This document shows, in pieces, positions 30,812 to 42,249 of a stretch of DNA of 64,000 bases. The first letter of the stretch is position 1. Each line of letters starts with the position of its first letter. The DNA is from Sacculina carcini (taxonomy: Eukaryota; Arthropoda; Thecostraca; Sacculinidae): positions 4,207,781-4,271,780 of the forward strand of contig OU696594.1 in assembly GCA_916048095.2 (NCBI GenBank). The letters run 5' to 3'. The translations under genes and the position numbers were made by a program. The notes below the pieces were generated by a model. It did no database searches. It saw nothing but the letters and a program-made list of their open reading frames with translations, and had not been told where the DNA came from.

Positions 30812-31438
30812 AAGTTCAAGTTCAAAGTTTATTGCCATGAACAACATAAAAGTACAGTGACAAAATATCAAACAATTAGGCATAGTCTGTCGAGTGATAA
30901 CTCTTGGACAGACACGTTATAAATATATATACATTAACAAAACATTTAGACATACTCTTGTGTGAAAAAATAGGTCACAAAAAATGGCATGCAATATCCT
31001 TAGATCAACACATCAGTATAGTTGTAATATTAAGCTCCAATGAAACAATAAAAATAACATGAATAGCATAAAAACAATAAGAAGTAACATAACTTAAAAT
31101 GTAACCGCAATCTTGTTAATATGGTTATTATATATCATTCTGAATTTGCATTTTGTTTCTCTAAAAAGAATTTTTTCAATCTATTCTTAAATTGTCCTAT
31201 AGATTCAGTGTTTACTGTGGATTTTAATTCACTGGGTAAAGAATTCCAAATAATTGGTCCTGAGTATAAAAACGAATTTTTAAATAATATAGTTCTGAAT
31301 GGTGGTGGACTCAAATTCAACTGACTATGTCTGGTGCAAAAGTCATGATCCGACATACTGTATAAACTATCACTAATTTGATTATTTTTTAAATAACGAA
31401 ATATATTTAGTATCATGAAATACTTCATTACATTCATA
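30812..31438 (-). mobile_element. 5'-truncated CR1/L2-like LINE insertion
   Basis: About 627 bp, absent from blocks A and C, inserted at CGTTC with a likely 5-bp duplication. The minus-strand frame ends with FLYSGPIIWNSLPSELKSTV and QFKNRLKKFFLEKQNA, the typical last residues of LINE reverse transcriptase proteins. The 3' end is a short TTGAAC repeat tail (30812-30826), which is how CR1/L2-like elements end. No polymerase motif remains. Confidence 0.75.
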
Positions 31439-31440
31439 CG

Positions 31441-31705
31441 TTCCGAGTCCGGAGTGTCAATGTCGCCGGAGAGCGGAAACGGAGGCAGCCGTCGGTGTGT
31501 CTCATGTTCGGTGAACACAATACAAAGCTGAAGGACTAGCTGCGGCGCCGACTCCATGATACATTCGTAGAGACGCAGGAGGTTGGCGTCGGCGTTTTTG
31601 TAGGTCACGTGAATGTAGTATTTGGTATGATCATCTGTGTTTTTGGCCTGCTTGGCTCGCCTGCTTTTGATCCCATATATCCCATATACCTCTCCATTAG
31701 ATCGG
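31441..31705 (-). pseudogene. XKR second-exon copy B
   Basis: Minus-strand exon after a CTCTGCCAG acceptor: EVYGIYGIKSRRAKQAKNTD, HVTYKNADANLLRLYECIME and SAPQLVLQLCIVF. The LRLYE..MESAPQLVLQL stretch is a signature of XK-related proteins (third membrane region). It ends next to the LINE. Because the first XKR exon lies downstream on the strand (22.9 kb), a working gene is unlikely within the window. Confidence 0.6.
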
Positions 31706-32054
31706 CTGGCAGAGCGGACAGCGAAATATCAATTTCTCATTCTTTTTTAACGGGTCAAGTCCTGTGTTGCTGCCAGACAATCTTCTGGTGCGCCTCCGGA
31801 TTGCCTGCACATAGTGAAGATAACAACCTTTGGCAGCAATTCCGGGGAATACGACGATACGTCGGGGATACGTCGGCGTGCCTAGTCCAGCAGCCACAGA
31901 GCACGAAGAGGATGCCTCCTAAGCCACGCCGGTGCCGCTCAATTCACTGCGACGCAACGAACGCTGCCAGCGCAACGTCTAAAGATTTCAGGCCCATTAT
32001 TAAAGATCTCGGCCCAACGATAGAGCCCGAAGATGACCAGCCCACTCTGTGCTG

Positions 32055-32525
32055 CAATCTCAGATCCGATTACATGTGGTTCGCATGGTCCCAAGTATGA
32101 CATACTCTGACATGCTAACCGTCTCAGACAGCTTTCTTTGGCTTGTATCTGGTAGGAGGAGTCTCACCGTTCTGAAGTTATTCACTATACTGTGGATTGA
32201 GTTTGCAAATCCTAATGGCGTAGCATTGTAAAACTCGCTAATGATTCGAGGGAACAAGGGATTGATTCCCCAAATTTATCTGAGAAGGTTATCTTCGTCT
32301 GTCCGTCCTGTATTAGCCTCCAAATTCCCTGCCAACACTGCAATAAGAACTGAGTCGGTAGGAATGAACCAGTTGATGTCTGATCGGAGATATAGGGCCT
32401 TCTTCACCACAGGGTCATCATGGGTGTTATTTCATGGTTTTACGATAGAAGTCATGTCTGAAGTACTTGACCCCAAGTAAGGGGTGAGAGGACCCAGTTT
32501 GTGCCCCCGGATGATAGAAAACCCC
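32055..32525 (-). pseudogene. Rhabdovirus-like L fragment, block C
   Basis: Same two segments as block B, with TGA after SIVKP and the shared TAA. The INPLFPR part is followed by IISEFYNATPLGFANSIHSI. It ends directly against the XKR exon copy C. Confidence 0.65.
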
Positions 32526-32559
32526 GTGCATTGTCACGGTGATTGGTGTGTGCGGAGCG

Positions 32560-32826
32560 CGTTCCGAGTCCGGAGTGTCAATGTCGCCGGAGAGCGGAAA
32601 CGGAGGCAGCCGTCGGTGTGTCTCATGTTCGTTGAACACAATACAAAGCTGAAGGACTAGCTGCGGCGCCGACTCCATGATACATTCGTAGAGACGCAGG
32701 AGGTTGGCGTCGGCGTTTTTGTAGGTCACGTGAATGTAGTATTTGGTATGATCATCTGTGTTTTTGGCCTGCTTGGCTCGCCTGCTTTTGATCCCATATA
32801 TCCCATATACCTCTCCATTAGATCGG
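32560..32826 (-). pseudogene. XKR second-exon copy C
   Basis: Uninterrupted version of the exon: KYYIHVTYKNADANLLRLYE, CIMESAPQLVLQLCIVFNEH and ETHRRLPPFPLSGDIDTP. Acceptor CTCTGCCAG lies immediately before 32826. After DSER the frame runs into the L-like fragment, so no normal splice donor is evident. Confidence 0.6.
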
Positions 32827-32875
32827 CTGGCAGAGCGGACAGCGAAATATCAATTTCTCATTCTTTTTTAACTGG

Positions 32876-33245
32876 TCAAGTCCTGTGTTGCTGCCAGACA
32901 ATCTTCTGGTGCGCCTCCGGATTGCCTGCACATAGTGAAGATAACAACCTTTGGCAGCAATTCCGGGGAATACGACACAAGGATATCATGAGACCGCCTT
33001 CAAAGTCGCTCATGGACACAGATGGTCGGAAATTTGGACATAGCTCCACCATTTCCCGCCAGACGGCCTCGTACATGCCCTGTGTGCGCACTGGCATCAA
33101 CACATAGACAACGGACAAAAACCCTGGGCACCGTTATTGTCTTACTTTACATGGACAGTGAAAATCTGGCGGAACATTGTCTGACACGTAGAATGTGCCG
33201 TCAACAAAAATTTGACAATTTTCCCGCAAAAGATGGGCCATGATG
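32876..33245 (-). pseudogene. MULE-type transposase fragment, second copy
   Basis: Same fragment as 21689-22085 (SVVYVLMPVRTQGMYEAVWR, SVSMSDFEGGLMISL), with a short deletion that moves the N-terminal part out of frame. Confidence 0.5.
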
Positions 33246-33548
33246 TTGGAGAAAAAGATTAAATTGGCGGACCCCTGATACTCGGCATATCCTTAAAAAA
33301 GGATCCCCTCATCCGTTTCTGCGAAACACGGGTGCTGTGCGATCATGAACGCTAGCCCTGATGGTGTTAGGGATGCGTAAAGACGAGCTGCTACGCAGCG
33401 CACTCATGCTTCTCCGCATGTTGGGGAGAATGCACCATATGTTTCTTAACAATATCAGCGAGTACTGGGTCATTATCGGGATCAGGCTGCCGATATCACA
33501 GCATGAATTTGATTATGATTGATTTGAGTTTTTAGTCATGGCAATATA

Positions 33549-33806
33549 TTACAATGAGGCACGTTTCTGCCACTCAATTGTGTACATCTTACATCTCCTA
33601 AGATTTGTGACTTTTTTTATAAGATACATCAGTTTGATCAGCTCCAAACGATATACTCTAGCAATAAGATGTTGTCTATCACCATGTCTTTGACCGGGAA
33701 TCAGCTCACGTTGAATCTCATTACATTTCGGGTTGGAAGTGAATGTGATGAACAAGTCGGGCTTACCAAAGTTGCGGACATATGTCATTGCGGCATTGAT
33801 TAGCAC
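33549..33806 (-). pseudogene. Helitron Rep fragment, copy C (longest)
   Basis: 85-residue frame: AAMTYVRNFGKPDLFITFTS, NPKCNEIQRELIPGQRHGDR, QHLIARVYRLELIKLMYLI and YTIEWQKRASL. This is the N-terminal half of the Helitron Rep domain, ending just where the HUH metal-binding region would follow; that part and the helicase are missing. Confidence 0.7.
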
Positions 33807-34860
33807 GATTAGGATGCCGCCGAGGTCGGATACGTCGGCGTGCCGGACCCTCGATCCTCGATCCTATTCTTTGATACGGACCCTCGATCCTTTGCACGTA
33901 CGCACGCAGTGCACTGCGTGTCAATATGTCAGCCACCTGGCTGGCTTGACGTCCATTTTGTTCATAGTTTGTGCATATGGTGGAATAATTTTTTGTCGTG
34001 CTTTTCTTCTCAGGAATGCATTCTCCGTTGTCACACCTGAATGTGTCATGCATTCATGTTCGTCTGCAATAGTGTGTTACAGCAATCGTGTTATTGTTCA
34101 GTCTATCTTCACGGGTCATACGAGTAAGAGTGAATAATTATGCCTTATTGGACCAGTCGTTATGTTGCCTTCTATATAAATATAGATTTTAGCATTTCAT
34201 CTCTGTAGGTGCATTATGTTCTCGTCAAGAAATTAGTCAAAAGCTCTCGTACTTGTGTAAAGTGAAAATACTCCGAATAATTTCCTCTGCTGATGTCAAG
34301 TTTTCGTGATTGTTGTGTGGCCAGGAGTTAGGTGACGGGTCCCACCCATCATCCAAACTCGCCTTAGCTGCTTACATGTGTATTGCTGGGTCAAACCGTG
34401 AAGCTAGAATATGAGCAATATCACCATGCAACTGCATTCGTCACTAGTGTTTGAAATACTTTCAACGGCGATTCCAGTGCACTTACATAGCACAAAGACA
34501 GCGAACACCAAATTATGGCAAAATAGCATTTACAAGATTATTGTCACTAGATTGAGTGAGATTCACATTGTCTATGTTGACGTCTATTTTGTTCGATCTA
34601 TCATCAGACAGTCTGGTTCTTGGTCGTTATTTGTTTACTTTTATTTCAGGTTTCGGCCTTTCGCTTATACAATGTCAGCTACGTATTCTGTCGATGATCA
34701 CCTATGTTTACTCCTATATCCTGGATCCGTTTTAGTGCTAGCCGTTTTATCAATGGCATATTGTCCAAATCGTCTTCTTGTGGTTCCTTGACAGGTTGAG
34801 GTATGTAGTTAACCCCTTCTGTGGCATTTGTCTGTTGAACTGTCTCAGTCACTCATACTT
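33807..34860. other. Mosaic end and unassigned sequence
   Basis: To about 33960 the sequence matches the minisatellite flank of the other blocks. From 33960 to 34860 only short frames are seen; no gene recognised. Confidence 0.4.
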
Positions 34861-34879
34861 CCTTATTTTTAACATCCAA

Positions 34880-35610
34880 AATATATCCACTAAGACGAAA
34901 TTAAAACAAAATAAACGAAAATAAAACATTAAATATGAGGAATAACTATATGCATAACTTAAATAATCCTTCTGTAAAACTTTTTTAATAATAACTCTAA
35001 ATTGACGAGTTTCGTTTGGCAGATCAGAAGGATGTTTAACTACTGGGGATGGCACTGTGTTCCAGACTATTGGAGCACTTACAAAGAGTGAATTCGTTTC
35101 GAAATTGTGAGAAAATGTGGGCTGGGTAAGAGGCTGTATATTCCTTGTATTTGCTTTTTTGATTTGTAATATATATTGTTCTGGATCGATGGCGCTGATT
35201 TGCACTGCAAGAACTGATAGAAACTGTTAATGAACTGTTAGAAAAATGTGATACTTAACTAAATCGTCAAATTTGTAGATATTTAGTTACCGAAAGATGG
35301 GAGAGGCGTGGGCCAGAAGATGAGAAATCGAAATTACACTGATTGGTCTTTTTTTAACAACCCTCAGCCGATCAAATGACGTTGAATGCCCCAAGTCCCA
35401 AATGCATAGTAAATTGACAGTATGAAAGATGTGGTAACGCCAGTGCGTTATAAAGTAAAAGGGGAGCATAAGTTGGAAAAATAGTTTCAACTTGGGAGAT
35501 CATACCAATGCTCCTGGATACAATTTTGGAAACGTTGGCTTTATGAGAAGACAATTTGAAGTCTTCATCGATAATAACGCCCAAATATTTGACTGAGTTG
35601 CAGCGTGCTA
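34880..35610 (-). pseudogene. LINE reverse transcriptase C-terminal remnant
   Basis: Broken minus-strand frames: LGVIIDEDFKLSSHKANVSK-type sequence, IVSRSIGMISQVETIFPTYA and LYNALALPHLSYCQF upstream; then, after frame breaks, LLAHASPIFR and SLFVSAPIVWNTVPSPVVKH. This order (thumb region, then the SAPIVWN tail) is that of the last third of CR1/L2/Jockey-like LINE proteins. The catalytic YxDD box is absent. Confidence 0.7.
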
Positions 35611-37571
35611 TTTCAGGGGAATTTATCTAAATTTTCATGAGAGGATGTTGCGGCCTATGTACGCCTATGTTGGCTTGTGTATATTTTTGATATCGTTCAT
35701 TTGTGTATTTATATATGTGTGTGTGTGTCTGTTCGCGTGTATTTCTAATTTCGTGCAATTGTGCAACTCTGTAACGCCTTGTGCAATCCTGTTGTAAGCT
35801 AGGATCATATTGTTGCTGATGGAATGTACGAGCGTGATCAATAGGACTTGCGATTGGTCGTTTCTTGTGGCGTGCAACATTCTCTTTTATCTAACTCCTT
35901 GTTCTGTGTGTGGTGAATAAATGTTTCAGTCTGTCTACCAGAGTTTTAATAATGTTAGAATTGGAGCTAGGGATATTATGCTCCGGGTACGTTCGGTACC
36001 GCTTCAGTCGCGGCTCTCTTTCTCTTAATCAACTAACCCAGCCTAACTAACCCAACCTTATCTAACCTAATGAAGAAAATAAAAGCTAGCCAGTACTCAA
36101 GCGAGATCAAACATACCCGGGGTGTTGCATCCTGGTTACCTTAGAATTGGCCTCACCTTATTGATACTAGTCCCTCAGTGACATAGCGATTGTCCTGTTA
36201 AAATTACTACAAATCATATTGACTTAGGCAATGAGCGGCAGTCGCAGCATTCACGTTATCTAAAAACGAAGATAACTAGGGATACTCCGGTATAGTCTAC
36301 GCGTCAGTTGATGTCCAGTATGTCCAGTATGTCCAGTATGTCCAGTGTCGAACTTGCACAAGCGAGCGACACACAAGTGAAGTATTGTATGGTGAGGTCG
36401 GTTCAGTACTGCTGTCGAGTGTTTATCTGCATTGATGGTTCACGCAGGTTTCGTCTGGCGAACTCGGCGTCAATACACGAAGCGGATTACTTTATCACAT
36501 TTCAAAACACCTCTCGTAATTAAATGTGATTAATTTAACAGAAAACAACACCAAACGCAGCACACCAAATACACAGCCTCGTGCGAACACGTGCAATACT
36601 ACTTGCAGTTTTCCCCGAATATAAGAAGTACAATTTTGAGTGGCATTGTATTGTATAGAATCAGCCAACTGGTCGATGAGCCACAACTAGTTTGAGTCAC
36701 ACAGAAAGCGTCTTGAAAACAATAGATGCTCTGTCAGAATAGCTGGTGTTGTGGCGTTTAGCTAGCCACGAAATTACACATGTTCACAGTGCGAGTTCTT
36801 TGGACCGACTGTATTCGTCCATACAAGAAGAGACAAGCAAGTCGAACAAACACAACGCGACACATAGCTGCACAGGACACTGCGCTTCTGACAGGTACCG
36901 TCATGTGACGCGAGACGCAGTTACACGTGGCGCACCAGTTTCTTAAAAAGGTCAAATTATCTTGAAGAGAGATGTTTCTCTGTTCTACCTCAAAATGTAG
37001 TTATAATGCTCCCTTCACACAAGGCAGCTATACCATTTGCATTTAGATTTGCTCCATTTGCATTTTGATTTAATCCAAGTGAGTTATTCATACATAAACA
37101 TCAACATTCAAAATGTTTTGCATATTTTCTACACAATCAATTAATTTATCATTTATCGGGATCATTTTATGAATGTCTCATTTAAGTTTAACTTATTCTA
37201 CATTCAATAGTCTATAATACATTGTTTAGTATTCTGCTAATATTTGTACTGATTTTTACAATATACGGAATTTCCATATACTTTATTATATATTATTTTT
37301 GGAAAATTGTAATGAAAAATATTAATCATTACAGACATTCACGCACTACTGCACAAACATTCATCAATAAATGCGATGCATAACTCCTAGAATTTATTCG
37401 ATAATAGGATAATTCTTAGGTAAGGTAACGTAATGTGTATTTATAAAGCGCAAATATTCGCACAAAGTTTCAGATGCACTGCAGATAAACAATATTGAAC
37501 ACGAACGAACGTATATTTACTATAGCGCCTTTAAAACACTGGAGCGCATAACTTCAAAATGAACAACAAAG
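35611..37571. other. No gene recognised
   Basis: Contains a CTAACCCAACCTTATCTAAC tract (about 36020-36072), a four-fold ATGTCCAGT tandem (36309-36347) and AT-rich sequence at 37000-37400. No coding frame was convincing. Confidence 0.5.
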
Positions 37572-37736
37572 CGTAAATACATATATACATATACATACAT
37601 ACACAAACATGCACTTATAAATATACACACATACACAAACATGCACTTATACATATACATACACAAACATGCACTTATACATATACATACACAAACATGC
37701 ACTTATACATATACATACACAAACATGCACTTATAC
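37572..37736 (+). repeat. 28-bp minisatellite (ACAAACATGCACTTAT type)
   Basis: About five copies of a 28-bp unit built on ACAAACATGCACTTAT plus ACATATACATAC. It is interrupted by the LTR retrotransposon, whose target duplication TATAC is part of this sequence. Confidence 0.85.
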
Positions 37737-38089
37737 TGTAGTAGAAAAAGTAAGAAAAATTTATCGCCACACTGCAATCCAACCACAACACAATTCAACC
37801 GCAATACCACACCACCGACACCATCACACACACACAGTGACATCAACACACTGACGCTCACACGCGAATCGAACTGGCCACTCGAACTAGCCAGTGGTCT
37901 CCAACATGATACACACAATAACAAGGGTCATCAAGGTCAAGTCTAAGCCCACACGCACTCAGCCAAACGCATACACAAGGTAACGCATACACAAACGCAC
38001 ACACGCACAAACGCACACACGCACAAACGCACACATGCACGCTCACTCGCAAGTATACTCAAACAATGACAATCGCACACACAAATACA
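37737..38089 (-). repeat. 3' LTR of the minus-strand element
   Basis: 353 bp, TGTATTTGTG...TACTACA in element orientation, rich in GTGTGCG repeats. It is longer than its partner by a 32-bp CA-rich segment. Confidence 0.9.
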
Positions 38090-38098
38090 CCTCCTCCT
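38090..38098 (-). other. Polypurine tract
   Basis: AGGAGGAGG on the minus strand, directly before the TG of the 3' LTR: the expected second-strand priming site. Confidence 0.85.
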
Positions 38099-38140
38099 GA
38101 TTCTCAAGAATCATGACAAAAATGTTCACCAAGTCTTGTC

Positions 38141-39426
38141 TCAAGTCTCATAGTCACTCAGCCACGCAGGTGGCCTACGATCATGGCCGGATCTTCTCGG
38201 GGCTATATCATCGGCCGGTACTCCGCCACTGCCGTGCTCGGGCTCCGCTGATTCATTCGACTGTGAAGGTAAGTTGCTGCTCACTGCTGCTGGCGTAACA
38301 GGTACGTATATGGGATAATCATCTTCGCTCTGCTGAGCTGAACATCGTCCTTGTTTATTCTCAGTATTGTCTTCACGAACATCATATTGACAACGACGTA
38401 GTCTCAAATCGCGAACGTGACGAGTCACACCGTCCACTTCTACCGCCTGCTCTGAGACAATTGCAGTCACCTTGGCGGGGGCATATTGACTCGTGCAGCG
38501 TGCTCCTGGTGGTTTCACCCACACAGTATCACCAACACTGAAGCGACAAGTGAACCCGGGCGCTCTTGCTTCTGGCTCTCGATCAATTTGCCTCACTCTC
38601 AGAGAATATCCGTAAATGATGTTAGCCGGGGCCGTTGCACAAGTAACGTCGTCCTTTGGTGTGACGTTATGTAGATACACTGCTTCGGTTTTCTCGCAGC
38701 AATCGTTTTAATGCTGCGGTGGCACCGTTCTACAATACCGTTCCCGGACGGCACGTAAGCACATCGGTATCGAATCTTGACGCACCATTTTGCAGCAAAG
38801 GCAGAAAATTCTCGGCTTCGAAAGACTGTGCCATTGTCAGAAAGAACTTCCTCTGGTGCACCTCGTTCAAAGAAAACTCGCTCGAGCTCTCGAACAACAT
38901 GGGACGCTGATTCCCTAGGTAATTGACGCCACAACACGAACCTTGACGGGCCACAGTCGATCATCGTCAAATACAAGCAGCCGTTATAATGCGTCACATC
39001 GATGGCCACACGCTGCCAAATACCTGGCACACTCACATCACCACGCCGCCACTTGATTGGTGATGGATCTATTGACCGACAGGTTTGCCATGCCGTCACC
39101 ACTCGATGTACTTGACGTCTTGTGACATTCAGTTTGTGACGCCTAACAAAATACAAGGTGCGCCGAACCCCTGGCTGACCGGCTTCCACGTGTATGCGTT
39201 GCACGGCATCATCCAGGTCACCACAATCACGCAAACCGGCAGCTGCCGTTACTTGACCGTCAATGCATCGTAGCCACTGTTGCGGTATTCTTGTCAGGCA
39301 ATACGCTCTGTTTTCCTCTGATTGCACCAAAACCATTGATAGTTTCAAGTCCATTTCACGTTGCAGCTGACAGATCATGCCGACGCGCCTGCGAATGAGC
39401 ATTTCTCCATGCGCCTTGGTTCTCAA
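38141..39426 (-). pseudogene. Integrase region
   Basis: Core in 38599-39426: WQRVAIDVTHYNGCLYLTMI (first Asp), EEVLSDNGTVF (second Asp) and PSGNGIVERCHRSIK (Glu), i.e. the D-D-E triad. After a frame break near 38670 the C-terminal part continues (VGDTVWVKPPGARC, RHVRDLRLRRCQYD) to a stop at 38141. An in-frame TAG separates it from RNase H. A canonical HHCC zinc-binding region was not obvious. Confidence 0.8.
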
Positions 39427-39474
39427 ACGCGCCTTTCCACTTAAAGCGTCAGACAGCCAGCCGTAGACTGTTGC

Positions 39475-39891
39475 CTAATCCTTTTTGATCTCAATGCTAT
39501 CAAATTTCCATGCTATTGCCATGTTGATGCCCCGTAACAACACATCAAGTTCCACCATGTTAATGTGTGCAGAATCATCGTGTCGTAGCCAACTCGCGTC
39601 TTCAATGATGGCACCATCGACTGACTGCAGCACAACACCCATGTCAAGTGAGCTAGCGTCACTCCACACAATGACACGCTTGCCTTCCACCGACCAAACT
39701 CCACGCGCTGGGTCATTGCTCAACAACTTTTCGTGAACCCAAGTCACCTGAGCTGACAATGCGTCATTGTTTATAGGGTCGTCCCAACTACTGGGCAGCG
39801 CATTTGCTCTCCTTTTCAACCAAGCGGCAGCTGGGCGCAACCAGCCGCAAACCGGAACATGCGCAATTAGTCGCCCACACCATGAGAACAA
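39475..39891 (-). pseudogene. RNase H region
   Basis: Frame with GKRVIVWSDASSLDMGVVLQ (first catalytic Asp) and INMVELDVLLRGINMAI (Glu), then EIKKD and an in-frame TAG at 39475. It is shifted relative to RT, so an indel lies near 39870-39890. Confidence 0.75.
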
Positions 39892-40574
39892 CGAACGTCG
39901 AGTAATCTTGCTTGGACAGGCTGGCAGAGTTGTATCACGCTTCCGTTGACCACGCCATTTCGCGACTGAACATGCAGTCCAAGAAGTCTAGCGCCGACGG
40001 TGATCCTCTCAGGTGGCTTGCACTCGAGCCCGTACTTCAAAAAATGTGAGACAACGCGTTCTGCAGTGACTTTATCCTCATTCACAAGCAAGTCGTCCGC
40101 ATACGGTAAAACAGCGCTCGCTATCACAGGGTCCTGGTCTAAGACAGCTCGCACAATCAATTTCATCACCAGGGGAGCAATGCTTAGGCCGAATCCCAGT
40201 CTGGTGAGGCAGTAGCAGCAATTATTCACTTCCACTGTTTGGTAAGGCCATAGGCTTTGATCAACATGAATTTGTAAGTAGGCACTTTTTAAATCAACCA
40301 CCGCCTAATTGTGCCCGTGCCGCCGCCACTTTCTCATCTGATCAGCGCAAACCTCGGCTTCAGCCGTATGCGGTGACAAATGGGTGTTGAGCTCTCGAAA
40401 ATCAAGAACTGGACGTACGCGTGTCTGATCGCGTTGTTCCACCGCCATCAGGGGTTCTAGACCTCGAGGTTCTCCATGAATTTGTGTCCTATATGGCACC
40501 AACCAGCCTTCGCCTATCCACCTATTTATCTCGTCGTCGAATTTCTTCCAAACCGAAGCTTTCATGCCGTACAT
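39867..40574 (-). pseudogene. Reverse transcriptase region
   Basis: Upstream part: RVRPVLDFRELNTHLSPHTA. After an in-frame TAG at 40305: VDLKSAYLQIHVDQSLWPYQ (motif A), LTRLGFGLSIAPLVMKLI (motif B) and VLPYADDLLVNED (motif C, YADD). All three catalytic Asp are present; the stop codons disable it. Confidence 0.85.
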
Positions 40575-40601
40575 GGCCGTCGTGTTCCGAAGAATACCGG
40601 G

Positions 40602-41222
40602 TCAATTGCCTTCAGCCCATTTCCACTTCACGGTCCATGTGCAATTTGATTGGTTGAACGACACAATGAAATCTTCAGTCTCAATCGGCAACAGCGTATG
40701 CGGATTATCGTCTTTCATCTTCTCCCTATCAAATGCAAAACTCCCAACTACTTCTTTAACGGGTGTGTTGGCTACTTTGTCGACTGTTGAATAAGCGCAT
40801 GTGCCATGCCCAAAAGTGACAATTCCGTCTGGACTCACATTCATACCTTCAATCGCGGAAATACCTGTCATTCCGAGGACTACATCAACCCCCAGCATGT
40901 GCCCGTCAGCGATCAGTGCATTCACCGGCACTGCATTGTCATGTCTAGTGCCGACGCTAACGGTAGCCATTCCACAGCACATGAGTCTGCCACCACACAA
41001 CGTCAAAAGGCTAACATCACCGGTCGTACAATTCCGACAGCAGGCCCGGCGTATCAACGTAGCACTGCAGCCAGTGTCAACCAGGTACCGACGCCGCCTG
41101 TTATCCACGATGAGCGTGACCACTGGACTCACAAAAGAGACACCAGAAGCACATTTTACTGTCGGGTAGCGGATGGTGGTGCCGATGCATCGCTCCCCAT
41201 GGCGTTTCCCGAACGCTTGCAA
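40602..41222 (-). pseudogene. Aspartic protease and pol N-terminus
   Basis: Read in the -1 frame relative to gag. The protease active site is YLVDTGCSATLIRR (DTG), with a later hydrophobic GVDVVLGM segment that fits the flap/second strand. The frame ends at TGA 40602 before RT, in the same frame as RT, so this is a nonsense mutation. Confidence 0.8.
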
Positions 41223-41904
41223 GACCTATCAAAATGTCCTTTTTGATCACAGTTCCAACAAATTAATTGGTGTTGTTGCCGTCGACGTTGCGAAGCTTGG
41301 ACAGCGATAGAAGGACCTGGACCTTGACAATTGGTAACAGCACCACACACCACAGACGTCCGAACATCTCGTTGATCACTGAGAACCGCACGCGCTCTTG
41401 CTAAAACATCATCAACTGTCAAACACTCGGCCCCTGCACCGGCGCGTATGGTTTGCCGAACGCAATCTGGCAGGCCACTCACAAATGCACAACAAAGCGT
41501 ATTGTCCGCAACGCCGCCAAACAAAGTCGCAAGCCTCCTCAAATCTGCCAGCAACACGTCTAGGGACTCACCTGCTCTCAAGCGGCGCACCGTGAATGCG
41601 TCATATGCAGCAAACCTGTCCATCGCAAACGCTGAGAACAAGCGGTTTCTCACAGCATCTGTGTCCACGCGAAGATGAGCTGGCATCTGTGACCACACAG
41701 AAAAAGCCCCCTTGACCAGGCGTTGCGGTGCTACGGACACAATATTGACCCAGCAAGCTGGCAGAGCATCTCGGCCCGCGACCACCACTCAACCACGTCT
41801 TCTGTGCCGTCATATTCGGGAATTATTCGCACGTGCTGCAGCTCATGACGAGGCGCTGAGGCTTTGTCAGTATGCATTATCGATGCAGAATTGAAAGCCG
41901 ACAT
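41156..41904 (-). pseudogene. gag with one zinc knuckle
   Basis: ATG at 41904-41902, only four bases after the end of the 5' LTR. The N-terminal part contains IIPEYDGTEDVVEWWSRAEM. A frame break near 41740-41780 separates it from AFSVWSQMPAHLRVDTDAV, VLLADLRRLATLFGG and the CCHC knuckle CWNCDQKGHFDRSC. It ends in the -1 overlap with pol. Confidence 0.8.
41204..41210 (-). promoter_or_regulatory. -1 ribosomal frameshift heptamer GGGAAAC
   Basis: In the gag frame the bases are split G-GGA-AAC, the canonical X-XXY-YYZ slippery form. It lies in the 67-nt overlap (41156-41222) where gag continues to a stop and pol is open in exactly the -1 frame. A downstream stimulatory fold was not tested. Confidence 0.75.
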
Positions 41905-41908
41905 AGCT

Positions 41909-42229
41909 TGTAGTAGAAAAAGTAGGAAAAATTTATCGCCACACTGCAATCCAACCACAACACAATTCAACCGCAATACCACACCACCGACACCATCACA
42001 CCCACACAGTGACATCAACACACTGACGCTCACACGCGAATCGAACTGGCCACTCGAACTAGCCAGTGGTCTCCAACATGATACACACAATAACAAGGGT
42101 CATCAAGGTCAAGTCTAAGCCCACACGCACTCAGCCAAACGCAAACACAAGGCAACGCATACACAAACGCACACACGCACGCTCACTCGCAAGTATACTC
42201 AAACAATGACAATCGCACACACAAATACA
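41909..42229 (-). repeat. 5' LTR of the minus-strand element
   Basis: 321 bp; differs from the 3' LTR by about four substitutions and the 32-bp gap. One frame is open from inside the LTR into gag. Confidence 0.9.
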
Positions 42230-42249
42230 TATACACACACATACATACA

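Larger units (their letters stand above)
37737..42229 (-). mobile_element. Complete but mutated LTR retrotransposon
   Basis: 4493 bp on the minus strand: LTR 41909-42229, gag, protease, RT, RNase H, integrase, polypurine tract, LTR 37737-38089. It is flanked by the 5-bp duplication TATAC (37732-37736 and 42230-42234). The PR-RT-RH-IN order and 5-bp duplication fit Ty3/Gypsy (Metaviridae) or a close relative. LTRs differ by about four substitutions plus a 32-bp indel in a CA-rich tract. Pol has three in-frame stops (near 40602, 40305 and 39475) and frame breaks in gag, before RNase H and at the integrase end, so it cannot move by itself. Confidence 0.9.

Noticed and set aside
35700..35900. Small minus-strand gene (71 residues)
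   Set aside because: Derived from a GT-rich stretch; no protein-like features.
36020..36072. Interstitial telomere (CCTAA repeats)
   Set aside because: The CTAACC/CCTAAC units are irregular and too few; it could be simple low-complexity sequence.
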